A program made the position numbers and the translations under genes. Positions 1-5,851 of a stretch of DNA of 10,769 nt are shown one piece after another. How positions within the stretch are numbered: position 1 is the first letter of the stretch; the number at the start of each line of letters is the position of its first letter. Origin of the DNA: DAOUAJ01 sp034433615 (lineage in GTDB: Bacteria; Chloroflexota; Anaerolineae; DUEN01); the NCBI GenBank assembly GCA_034433615.1, contig DAOUAJ010000366.1:1-10769 (forward strand). The letters are read 5' to 3'. Below the pieces are notes generated by a model that saw nothing but the letters and a program-made list of their open reading frames with translations, was not told the DNA's origin and ran no database searches.

Positions 1-756
1 GATGATTTCCCGCCGGACACCCTGGCGATCCTCGATCAACTGCGGCACCACCGGCCCTGACTCGATCTGGCTGAAGTCAATCACGTCCAGGGCCTTCTCG
101 ATGTGCAAGGGGCGCGGCCGTCCGTCCGGCCCCGGCCGGTTCCAGTCATAAACCCGATACGTGGCATCCGAGTTCTGCTGGATCTCAGCCACTACCAGCC
201 CCGCCAGCAGAGCGTGCACCGTCCCAGCCGGGATAAAAATGGCATCGCCGGCTTGCACGGGCAGGTAGTGCAAATATTGCTCCAGTTCCCCCGCCTGTAA
301 TGCCTGGGCAAATTTTTCTTTGGTCACGCCGTGGCGTAATCCGTAGATCAGATGCGCCCCCGGCCGCGCACGCAATATGTACCACATCTCCGTCTTGCCC
401 AGTTCGCCGCTCTCGTGCGCCTGGGCATACGCGTCGTCCGGATGCACCTGGACGCTCAGATCGCGGCTGGCGTCCAGCAACTTGACCAGTAGCGGAAACT
501 TGCCCCGCTCCAACGCGGCCTGGTTACGCCGTCCGACCAGGTCCAGCCCCAACTCCGCCAGCAGCTCAGTCAGCAAGCGCCCCCTGTACAGGCCGGCGTC
601 CACCGCGGTGGGCGACGAGGGGTGGCCGCTGATCTCCCAGCTCTCCGCCACGATCCCCGCGGGCAGTTTCCGGCCAAAACTCTCCAGGTTGCGCCCGCCC
701 CAGATGTAATCCCGGAATCGCGGCTCAAAGGTCAGAGGATAGAGATGCTTTTCCAT
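1..756 (-). CDS. manA: Mannose-6-phosphate isomerase, short type I (5' part)
   Basis: The enzyme interconverts mannose 6-phosphate and fructose 6-phosphate in the cytoplasm, linking mannose use and GDP-mannose synthesis to glycolysis. 252 codons are present; the 3' end lies beyond the left edge. The N-terminus reads MEKHLYPLTFEPRFRDYIWG, and ESWEISGHPSS follows at about 38-48. The cupin zinc site is visible as SVQVHPDD (Q103, H105), KTEMWY (E123) and IPAGTVHAL (H181). These spacings fit the short Bacillus-type class of about 310-320 residues, so roughly 60 C-terminal residues should be missing. The start is supported by AGGAGAG about seven bases upstream on the minus strand. Codons are intact throughout. 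The gene is transcribed away from dprA and does not share its operon. The family assignment is secure; the substrate (mannose versus a related sugar) is inferred. Confidence 0.95.
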   Translation of the reverse strand, partial: MEKHLYPLTFEPRFRDYIWGGRNLESFGRKLPAGIVAESWEISGHPSSPTAVDAGLYRGRLLTELLAELGLDLVGRRNQAALERGKFPLLVKLLDASRDLSVQVHPDDAYAQAHESGELGKTEMWYILRARPGAHLIYGLRHGVTKEKFAQALQAGELEQYLHYLPVQAGDAIFIPAGTVHALLAGLVVAEIQQNSDATYRVYDWNRPGPDGRPRPLHIEKALDVIDFSQIESGPVVPQLIEDRQGVRREII

Positions 757-782
757 GTCAACTCTCCTGTGCTTACCCGTCT

Positions 783-815
783 GATGACAGTATAACATGG
801 GTAACGAGGGATGGG
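783..815 (-). promoter_or_regulatory. Possible sigma70-type promoter of manA
   Basis: On the minus strand TATACT (plus positions 789-794) is a good -10 box and would start RNA near 783, giving a leader of about 26 nt before the manA start. The best -35 (TTGCCC, around 814-819) is 19 bases upstream, which is longer than ideal, so the promoter is tentative. Confidence 0.35.
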
Positions 816-820
816 GCAAT

Positions 821-873
821 AAGGCAACAAGGCAACAAGGACTTCATCAACTCGTTGCCTCGTTGCCTCGTTA
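821..873. repeat. Inverted repeat built from period-8 units
   Basis: The left arm (821-840) is two and a half copies of AAGGCAAC. The right arm (about 851-873) is the same unit in reverse complement, with G for A at the variable position (CGTTGCCT). The arms pair at 16 of 19 positions around a loop of about 11 bases. It lies just upstream of the proposed manA promoter and overlaps no convincing gene. It could be a cruciform-forming spacer, a relic of slippage or an operator array; the sequence alone does not decide. Confidence 0.6.
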
Positions 874-1086
874 CTCCCGACCAACTTGACCGAACCGCCA
901 AATCGGGGCATGATAAGTGCAACGAGTTGTAGGGTCCTGTAATACGGCGCATTCGAGCCGAGGGCGTTCAAGGGTTGCGCTCCCGGAGTCGTCTGGCCCT
1001 CTTCTTCAAGCAGCAGTGTCCCGACGGTGTAGCGCAGCGTCAACCCCGACGCCCCACTCTGACTGCACCGCTGACGGAGCATTTCC

Positions 1087-1255
1087 GGAGAATCCCTTCC
1101 CTCACTACGTTCGATTGGTCGAGGGGCAATACGTCTGGTTGCGGCTGGGCCTGAAGGATCGGTACCCCGGGTTCGCTCCTGATTCAGTGAGCCGCGAGAA
1201 CGAAGCCATCGTCCTGCACGAAGAGCATCATAACATCAGGAGAATGACCGGATGA
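1087..1255 (+). pseudogene. Possible C-terminal gene remnant overlapping the dprA start
   Basis: One frame reads protein-like over its last 50-55 residues (RLVEGQYVWLRLGLKDRY, then ENEAIVLHEEHHNIRRMTG) and stops at 1253-1255, overlapping the dprA start codon as ATGA. The frame stays open back to a GTG at 917, but the upstream residues are low-complexity and Arg/Ser-rich, with no Shine-Dalgarno sequence at the GTG. I do not recognise the family. It could be the end of a decayed gene once translationally coupled to dprA, or chance. The segment HEEHH formally matches HExxH but lies near the C-terminus without context. Confidence 0.3.
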
Positions 1256-1770
1256 GCAAACTCCACTGGCTGGCCATCGCCACCCTGCCCGGTATCGGCG
1301 GGGCGACTGCTCGCAAACTGGTAGAGCGCTTCGGCAGCATAGAGGCGGCCTTCGCTGCGCCCGACGAGGAACTGCTGCGCGTGCCTCGCTTCACGGCCGA
1401 GGTTGTGGCCCGGCTGCGGGCCGTTTCGCTGGAGGCGCTGGAAACAGAACTCACCTCACTTCACCCCGACACCCCGGCCCGTGGCTCCAATCTGATGGCG
1501 CGTGATCGCATCATCAGCGGCTTGAGCCGGACGGTGATCGTGGTCGAGGCAGGGGAAAAGAGCGGCAGCCTGGACACGGCCGCCAGGGCCCGTCGCCAGG
1601 GACGGCTGCTCCTGGCCGTGCCCGGCAGCCCCGGCACGCAGGCCCTGCTCGCCGGGGGCGCTGAGCCTCTGGATCCTCAGGCCGGCGATCTAAACCGGTT
1701 GAGCCAGCGCATCCGTGCCTACTCCCCCAATGCAGGCGAGAGGCAATTGAGCCTGTGGAGTGAAACATAA
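1252..1770 (+). CDS. dprA: DprA/Smf-like DNA-processing protein with internal deletion
   Basis: DprA binds incoming single-stranded DNA and loads RecA during transformation. This 172-residue protein has the N-terminal helix-hairpin-helix/SAM-like part (about 1-60, LPGIGGATARKLVERFGS). It then jumps to the second half of the Rossmann domain: ARDRIISGLSRTVIVVEA (83-100), KSGSLDTA (103-110) and AVPGSPGTQALLAGGA (122-137). Normal DprA is about 290-380 residues. The expected GSR/YG and SGLAxGID...H motifs between these parts are absent. The join falls near residues 66-75, where SLHPDTPARGSNL resembles the usual 'SExPxGTPPxPxxF' stretch just before the retained part. No stop or frameshift is seen. 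AGGAG at 1238-1242 lies nine bases before the ATG, so translation is likely. Family membership is secure; activity is doubtful because the core DNA-binding half-fold is missing. Confidence 0.85.
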   Translation: MSKLHWLAIATLPGIGGATARKLVERFGSIEAAFAAPDEELLRVPRFTAEVVARLRAVSLEALETELTSLHPDTPARGSNLMARDRIISGLSRTVIVVEAGEKSGSLDTAARARRQGRLLLAVPGSPGTQALLAGGAEPLDPQAGDLNRLSQRIRAYSPNAGERQLSLWSET

Positions 1771-1787
1771 GGGGAACCAGTACAGCT

Positions 1788-1827
1788 CATATTTGAAAAG
1801 TGAGAGAGATGCTGGGGTGCAAATATG
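1788..1827 (+). promoter_or_regulatory. 8-bp inverted repeat spanning the dehydrogenase start codon
   Basis: CATATTTG (1788-1795) and CAAATATG (1820-1827) are perfect inverted copies 24 bases apart. The right copy contains the ATG of the dehydrogenase gene. It could hide the start codon in an RNA hairpin or be an operator; it could also be chance in an AT-richer gap. Confidence 0.3.
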
Positions 1828-3033
1828 CAGACCATTTATGTTGACGTAGACATTCCGCGCGTTCTGGCCACGCGAGCGTTGAGCAAAGTGTGGCCGGGCG
1901 CGTACTTGAGCGCGATCAGCCCGGTGCATTTCGTCACGCTGCCGGACCCGCCGCTGCCGGGGCCGTATAGCGTGCGGGTGCGCAATCGCCTGTCGTTGAT
2001 CTGCGGAACCGACTTGCACATGGTGTATGTGGACGCTGACCCGCGCGTCGCTCCGGCCGTGCTGCCGGGCAACAAGCGCACCTACTTGGGCCACGAGCTC
2101 TGCGGCGAAGTGATCGAGGCGGGGGACGCGGTCACGCGCGTGCGTGTGGGCGATCGGGTGACGCTGCGCTATCCCTACCCGTCCTGTCGCACCCAGGGTA
2201 TTGAGCCGCTCTGTCGGTACTGTGAGCGTGGCGATTACTACCTGTGTGAGAACCAGTCGGTCGGCTGCGGCGCGCCATCCATCGGCGGTGGCTGGGGCGA
2301 TCAGCTCATTGTGCACGAGGACCAGCTCTATCGTCCGCCAGATGCGCTGAGCGACGAAGAGATCGCACTGATCGAGCCGGCGGCTGTGGGCATTCACGCC
2401 GTGCTGCAGGCATTGCCCCGGCCGGGGGACCACGCCCTGGTGCTGGGATGCGGCATCATCGGGCTGATGACGGTGCAGGCGTTGCGGGCACTGGCTCCGG
2501 AGGCCCACGTGACGGCGCTGGCCCGCTACCCGTTTCAGGCAGAGGCCGCCCGCCGCCTGGGTGCGCACGAAGTGCGGACGCGCGCGGACGGCTACACCGT
2601 TACGGCCGAGATCACCGGCGCCCGGCTGTACCGGGGGATGCTGGGCAGCGCTATGTTGCTGGGCGGCTTCGATGTGGTCTACGACTGCGTGGGCACCGGG
2701 CGCACCGTGACCGACACCTTGCGCTGGGCGCGGGCCGGCGGGTGCGTGGTGTTAGTGGGCTTGCAGTTCAAGCCGCTCACTGTTGACTTGACCCCGGTAT
2801 GGTATCAGGAGGTGCGCTTGCTGGGAGCAATGGCACATGGTATGGAACAATGGCAAGGGGAGCAGATTGGGACCTTTGAGTTAGCCACTCGTCTCTTCCA
2901 GGCGAGGAAACTGACGGCCGAGGGGCTGATCACCCATCGCTTCCCGCTATCCCGCTGGCGAGAGGCCATCGAGACGGCGGCTGCCAAGCGACGGCACCAG
3001 GCGATCAAGGTGGCGTTTACCTTCCAGGGGTGA
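1825..3033 (+). CDS. Zinc-dependent medium-chain alcohol/polyol dehydrogenase
   Basis: A GroES-like zinc dehydrogenase that oxidises an alcohol or polyol with NAD(P)+ in the cytoplasm; the substrate is unknown. Catalytic-zinc motifs are CGTDLH (C60) and GHELCGE (H90, E91), with E184 in IEPAAVG as a likely additional ligand. The structural-zinc lobe has C121, C130, C133 and C141. The nucleotide fold begins at VLGCGIIGL, with GxGxxG at 208-213. At 402 residues it is longer than the usual 340-350: it has an N-terminal extension of about 35 residues and an insert at about 253-280 (TRADGYTVTAEITG region) after the second Rossmann strand. The start has only a weak GGGGTG upstream. It follows dprA by 54 bases on the same strand, with no terminator visible between them. 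The closest recognisable style is the threonine/sorbitol/butanediol dehydrogenase group; the family is certain, the substrate is not. Confidence 0.9.
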   Translation: MQTIYVDVDIPRVLATRALSKVWPGAYLSAISPVHFVTLPDPPLPGPYSVRVRNRLSLICGTDLHMVYVDADPRVAPAVLPGNKRTYLGHELCGEVIEAGDAVTRVRVGDRVTLRYPYPSCRTQGIEPLCRYCERGDYYLCENQSVGCGAPSIGGGWGDQLIVHEDQLYRPPDALSDEEIALIEPAAVGIHAVLQALPRPGDHALVLGCGIIGLMTVQALRALAPEAHVTALARYPFQAEAARRLGAHEVRTRADGYTVTAEITGARLYRGMLGSAMLLGGFDVVYDCVGTGRTVTDTLRWARAGGCVVLVGLQFKPLTVDLTPVWYQEVRLLGAMAHGMEQWQGEQIGTFELATRLFQARKLTAEGLITHRFPLSRWREAIETAAAKRRHQAIKVAFTFQG

Positions 3034-3040
3034 TCACAAG

Positions 3041-3082
3041 GCGTAAACCCGAAGGGTCTCGGAAGACCCTTCGGGTTTATGC
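3041..3082. terminator. Strong bidirectional hairpin terminator
   Basis: Sixteen perfect base pairs join 3044-3059 to 3064-3079 with loop CGGA, and the stem extends outward by one wobble and two GC pairs. It lies eight bases after the dehydrogenase stop and 12 bases beyond the stop of the converging zinc-finger gene, so it can serve both. There is no long U-tract, only UUUA at the stem end. Its stem is nearly the same as that of the hairpin at 7938-7971. Confidence 0.8.
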
Positions 3083-3093
3083 TTGAGTCCAGG

Positions 3094-3306
3094 TCAACCG
3101 GTCTTGAAGCATAATCCATTGCGGTGGTAGGGGGTCTTCAAGCGCTTGGCCACGCGGCCGTTGTCAGCGAAAACCGTGGTGGTCACCATCAACAATTCAC
3201 CCTTTTTGATGGGTTTCTGGCAGGTGGCGCACATGTGACCGGTGAATTGAGCCCGATTGGCCTCGCGAGTGGCGATGTCAGCCCCCATCTTTGCAGCTCG
3301 TGCCAT
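3094..3306 (-). CDS. Small zinc-finger protein (PARP-finger-like pattern)
   Basis: A 70-residue basic protein with CATCQKPIKKGELLMV at about 26-41 and YHRNGLCFKTG at the end. CxxC, then 31 residues, then HxxxxC, together with 'C..C...I.KGEL' and a terminal 'H....CF', resembles the layout of a PARP-type zinc finger (usually HxxC). That suggests one bound zinc and possibly nucleic-acid binding. No enzymatic domain is present. AAGGAG lies eight bases upstream of the ATG on the minus strand, strongly supporting expression. The gene converges on the dehydrogenase across the 3041-3082 hairpin. The family and function are not known to me; the finger is seen, the PARP resemblance is inference. Confidence 0.8.
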   Translation of the reverse strand: MARAAKMGADIATREANRAQFTGHMCATCQKPIKKGELLMVTTTVFADNGRVAKRLKTPYHRNGLCFKTG

Positions 3307-3350
3307 GGTATAACTCCTTGTTCTTCTGACATGATTTGAAGTTTGATATA

Positions 3351-3410
3351 AAGCTCTAGCGCCCGTCCTCGGGCGCGGTCTTAACGGCCCAAGGACGGGC
3401 CTCGGAGCTT
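3351..3410 (-). repeat. 60-nt symmetric inverted repeat upstream of the zinc-finger gene
   Basis: Arms pair exactly about one centre: 3351-3356 with 3405-3410, 3361-3369 with 3392-3400, and 3371-3374 with 3387-3390, leaving a 12-base loop. The left arm also forms its own hairpin (GCGCCCG TCCT CGGGCGC), and the right arm forms GGCCC...GGGCC. The RNA could therefore switch between one long stem and a cloverleaf-like fold. It begins 45 bases upstream of the zinc-finger start, so it may lie in that gene's leader; it could also be a miniature mobile-element relic. Confidence 0.6.
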
Positions 3411-3503
3411 ATATTGTTCTCCGGTCCCGTGGCGACATGGTCATTCCGGGGGGGATGCCATCGCCACAAAGGCCCCGATTTGGTTTCGTCTTTGAACATA
3501 CAC

Positions 3504-3529
3504 ACGCCCCAGGCATATGCCTGGGGCGT
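3504..3529. repeat. Perfect 26-bp palindrome
   Basis: ACGCCCCAGGCAT is followed immediately by its exact reverse complement. As RNA it gives an 11-bp stem capped by AUAU. No U-tract follows on either strand and no gene ends nearby, so it is not a classical intrinsic terminator. A dimeric regulator site or a REP-type palindrome are alternatives. Confidence 0.75.
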
Positions 3530-3596
3530 CGGCTTGAGTGAATGAAGCCGCGGTGTGTACCCTTTGCACGTTGTCGGCTCAACAGCTTACAGAAAC

Positions 3597-3634
3597 GAGA
3601 TTCTTCGGCGCAAAAAACGCGCCTCAGAATGACA
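3597..3634. repeat. Dispersed-repeat-like hairpin (GAGATTCTTCGG...CAGAATGAC)
   Basis: ATTCT (3600-3604) and GGCGC (3607-3611) pair with GCGCC (3619-3623) and AGAAT (3626-3630) around loop AAAAAAC, with a two-base internal mismatch. From memory, the ends GAGATTCTTCG and CAGAATGAC match a short palindromic element common between genes of many environmental bacteria; copy number cannot be tested within one window. A degenerate related stretch may occur at 3798-3834 (CGCAGCGGAGCGAA, GTCATCCTGAA). Confidence 0.5.
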
Positions 3635-3742
3635 TTCCAACTTGTGAGCAATCGCCAAGATACGTGAGCCAACAGGCCGTATCTTATACTCGAGACCCGG
3701 GTTTCTGTCAAATTTCACGAGGGTTGGTTATAGGACCTTCAT

Positions 3743-3770
3743 TTGACAAGCGGTGGTTTCCTGTTACAAT
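3743..3770 (+). promoter_or_regulatory. Sigma70-type promoter
   Basis: TTGACA (3743-3748) is a perfect -35. A 16-base spacer leads to TACAAT (3765-3770), a near-consensus -10. RNA would start near 3777, immediately before the structured segment at 3777-3901 and about 210 bases upstream of the peptide-binding-protein start. Confidence 0.65.
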
Positions 3771-3776
3771 CTATGA

Positions 3777-3901
3777 TAGCAAAGGTGCTGATGGTCCGCA
3801 GCGGAGCGAAACCTCTAGCAGAGTCATCCTGAATGGGGGGCCTGCTCCGTAAGAGCGGGCCGTGGACACGGGCAGTCCGAGGTCAGCACCTCTTTTTGTT
3901 T
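3777..3901 (+). ncRNA. Candidate structured leader or small RNA upstream of the peptide transporter
   Basis: The segment follows directly on a good promoter and ends in a U-tract. AGGTGCTGA (3783-3791) pairs perfectly over nine bases with TCAGCACCT (3883-3891), closing the whole RNA. The same 3' strand can instead form a local hairpin, GAGGT CAGC ACCTC (3879-3892), followed by TTTTTGTTT, an intrinsic terminator. Inside are a 9-bp hairpin at 3839-3861 (loop CGTAA) and small stems at 3813-3823 and 3860-3871. Mutually exclusive closing stem and terminator are the logic of a riboswitch or attenuator; an independent small RNA of about 120 nt fits equally well. I compared it from memory with SRP RNA, 6S, RNase P, T-box, TPP, SAM and cobalamin hallmarks and found none. 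No coding potential is evident. Confidence 0.45.
3879..3901 (+). terminator. Intrinsic terminator or attenuator before the peptide transporter
   Basis: A 5-bp stem (3879-3883 with 3888-3892) is followed by TTTTTGTTT. The short stem is weak by itself but its 3' side is shared with the nine-base closing pair of the upstream RNA. It lies 85 bases before the binding-protein start, so read-through would be needed if the 3743 promoter drives the operon. Confidence 0.5.
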
Positions 3902-3986
3902 CCGTCTTGGGCTACTTTCAGCGTTTCCATTCCCTTCCTGCCGATCGTCCTTTCACAAGATTAAAGTTAAAGTAAGGAGGAAAACC

Positions 3987-5720
3987 ATGGCACCCCACAG
4001 TTTTGACGCGTGGTTAGAGCACTATCGCCAGGGGCGCATCAGCCGCCGCGACTTTCTGCGAGGCGTGGCAGCAGTGGGTGGACTGGCCGGACTGCAGGCA
4101 ATGGCTTCCGCCTGCGCCCCTATACCTGCCGCACCCGCCGCCCCCACGGCAACGCCTCAGGCACCTGCCGCAACGCCGAAACCGGAGGCTCCGGCAGCCA
4201 TCGAGCCCCAGTGGTTGATTTATAGCGGCGGCCAGGATGTCCCCACCCTGGACCCTTCGGATCGCACCGATTACTCTATTGGTGCCGTGGGGAGGCAGCT
4301 CTACGACCGCCTCTTCCGCTTTGAGGGTGGGTTCCCGCGGCCGATCGAACCTGGCCTGTGCGAGCGCTGGGAGGGATCCGAGGATGCCCGCGAGTGGGTC
4401 TTCCATCTGACGAACAAGGCGGTCTTTCACGACGGAACCCCTGTGACCGCTGAGGCGGTGAAGTACTCCTACGGCCGTACCTTGCGCTTTCAACGACAGC
4501 GCTCGAACCTCCTGCTAGGCCTGCTGGAGGAAAAGAACATTGAAGTGGTGGATGACTACACGGTCCGGATGGTTTTGAACGAGCCGTATGGCGATTTCCC
4601 CCGCCTGCTCGCGTATCAGGAGCAGTGGATCATGAACCCTAAAGTGGTCAAAGACCACGAAGAGGGCGGGGACGAGGGCGAGAAATGGCTGATCGAGCAC
4701 GAGGCCGGCTCTGGACCATTCGTCATCAAGGAATGGCAAGTGGGCGATCACTACTCCCTCGAAGCGCTTCCAGACTACTGGCAGGGCTGGCCGGGAGAGG
4801 GGCGGCTGGCCGGGTTTACCTGGCGGATCATCCGCGACACGCCGCAGCGACGGATCGCCCTGCTGGCCGGCGAAGTGGACTTCGCGGACACTATCGGCAC
4901 CGAAGACGTGGACCTCATCAACAACACGCCGGGGTACGTCTGCGAGGTCAACTACGGCACATTAGCCGGTTATTTCAAGCTGAACAACCAGAAAGGCCCC
5001 ACGGCCGACATCAACTTCCGCCGATTCCTGGCTTACGCCTTTGACTACGAGGGCTACATTAAGTCGTTGGGCGGCCTGGGCAAGCTCCTGGTCGGTCCCA
5101 TTCCGGACGGCATCGCCTATCACGACCCCAACGTACAACCGGTGTACCGGTACGACCTGGAGAAGGCCCGCGAGGCCCTGAACCAGACCCCCTACAAAGA
5201 CGGCGGCATCGAGCTCAATTTCGTCTACGTGACGGGGTTGACCTTCGAGGAGCAGGCCGGCCTCATCTTGCTGGACCAGTTGTCCAAGTTCAACATCAAG
5301 CTCAACATGGTGCCCAAGGTGTGGCCAGACATGGTGGCCGCCTGCGGCAAGCCGGAGACAGGCCCCGACATCTCCATGATCTTCGTGGACAGCGGGCCGC
5401 TGCCCGATGTGTGGTTCCGCGAGCAGTGGTATTCCCCGACCTGGGATCGGCCCACCGGCGGCAGCTTCCAGTCGTGTGATTTCTACAAGAACTCCGAGGT
5501 AGACAGCCTGATTGATCAGGTGCGCCGCACTGTGGACGAAGGGGAGCGGGAACGCATCCTTAAAGAGTTGCAGCGCATGATCATGGAAGACATCCCCGGC
5601 GTTCCCATCTACGTGCTGCCGAACCTGCAGGCCTACAACAAGCGGGTGAAAGGCTTCAAGTACTTCGGCGAGATCAGCATAGACTTCTGGCGGCTCTGGA
5701 TTGATGATCGCGCCGCCTGA
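3987..5720 (+). CDS. Peptide/nickel-type ABC transporter substrate-binding protein (family 5)
   Basis: This is the extracytoplasmic receptor of a DppA/OppA-type importer. The 577-residue product starts with a twin-arginine signal (SRRDFLRGVA, R20-R21). A hydrophobic stretch follows and then SAC at 41-43, a degenerate lipobox, so it is probably exported folded and lipid-anchored at C43. Residues 44-72 form an Ala/Pro/Thr-rich tether. The SBP_bac_5 fold follows, with LDPSDRTDYSIGAVGRQLYD and WVFHLTNKAVFHDGTPVTAE near 83-155, and VKGFKYFGEISIDFWRLW near the end. AAGGAGG six bases before the ATG is the strongest ribosome site in the window. It heads an operon with two permeases. Ligand is unknown: members bind peptides, nickel, glutathione or oligosaccharides, and the sugar-centred neighbourhood makes an oligosaccharide possible. 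Confidence 0.93.
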   Translation: MAPHSFDAWLEHYRQGRISRRDFLRGVAAVGGLAGLQAMASACAPIPAAPAAPTATPQAPAATPKPEAPAAIEPQWLIYSGGQDVPTLDPSDRTDYSIGAVGRQLYDRLFRFEGGFPRPIEPGLCERWEGSEDAREWVFHLTNKAVFHDGTPVTAEAVKYSYGRTLRFQRQRSNLLLGLLEEKNIEVVDDYTVRMVLNEPYGDFPRLLAYQEQWIMNPKVVKDHEEGGDEGEKWLIEHEAGSGPFVIKEWQVGDHYSLEALPDYWQGWPGEGRLAGFTWRIIRDTPQRRIALLAGEVDFADTIGTEDVDLINNTPGYVCEVNYGTLAGYFKLNNQKGPTADINFRRFLAYAFDYEGYIKSLGGLGKLLVGPIPDGIAYHDPNVQPVYRYDLEKAREALNQTPYKDGGIELNFVYVTGLTFEEQAGLILLDQLSKFNIKLNMVPKVWPDMVAACGKPETGPDISMIFVDSGPLPDVWFREQWYSPTWDRPTGGSFQSCDFYKNSEVDSLIDQVRRTVDEGERERILKELQRMIMEDIPGVPIYVLPNLQAYNKRVKGFKYFGEISIDFWRLWIDDRAA

Positions 5721-5770
5721 GGCTCTCGTCATCTCTACTCGGCGGAGCCAGGGAGCGTGAGTGCAGGGGG

Positions 5771-5816
5771 GCAGAGGAGCGGAGGCGCAAAGGAGATCTC
5801 GCCTCCGCACCTCTGC
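5771..5816 (+). repeat. Stable intergenic hairpin between binding protein and permease
   Basis: Sixteen pairs join 5771-5787 to 5800-5816 with a single A-A mismatch and a 12-base loop. It sits in the 131-base gap before the permease and has no U-tract. Such stems, as in E. coli malE-malF, protect upstream RNA from decay and raise binding protein relative to permease; that role is inferred here. The rest of the gap shows nothing else. Confidence 0.7.
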
Positions 5817-5851
5817 TCAAGAAACGCTCCACCGTGCCAGAGGCGTGAGAT

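Noticed and set aside
821..873. CRISPR array
   Set aside because: Repeat units are only 8 bases, without spacers, and the two arms are inverted.
732..1082. Minus-strand frame of 116 codons upstream of manA
   Set aside because: It overlaps the manA start and the period-8 repeat and has no ribosome site or recognisable motif.
1222..1236. HEEHH as a metalloprotease motif
   Set aside because: It matches HExxH formally but sits near the C-terminus of an unsupported frame with no third ligand or fold context.
1690..2568. Minus-strand frame of 292 codons opposite the dehydrogenase
   Set aside because: Arg/His/Gln-rich composition, no domain, and the opposite strand encodes a clear zinc dehydrogenase.
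3504..3529. Intrinsic terminator
   Set aside because: Good stem, but no U-tract on either strand and no gene ending nearby.
3409..3852. Overlapping frames of about 100 codons in the gene-poor stretch, on both strands
   Set aside because: They run through the palindrome, the dispersed-repeat-like hairpin and the promoter, have no Shine-Dalgarno and no protein-like composition.
3777..3901. SRP RNA (4.5S) or another housekeeping RNA
   Set aside because: Size and terminal U-tract would fit, but the conserved SRP core (GGAAG...GCAGC type) and the hallmarks of 6S, RNase P and tmRNA are absent.
4962..5810. Long minus-strand frame of 282 codons
   Set aside because: It lies wholly antisense to the family-5 binding-protein gene, reads His/Val/Gln-rich without recognisable domains, and is a shadow of GC-rich coding sequence.
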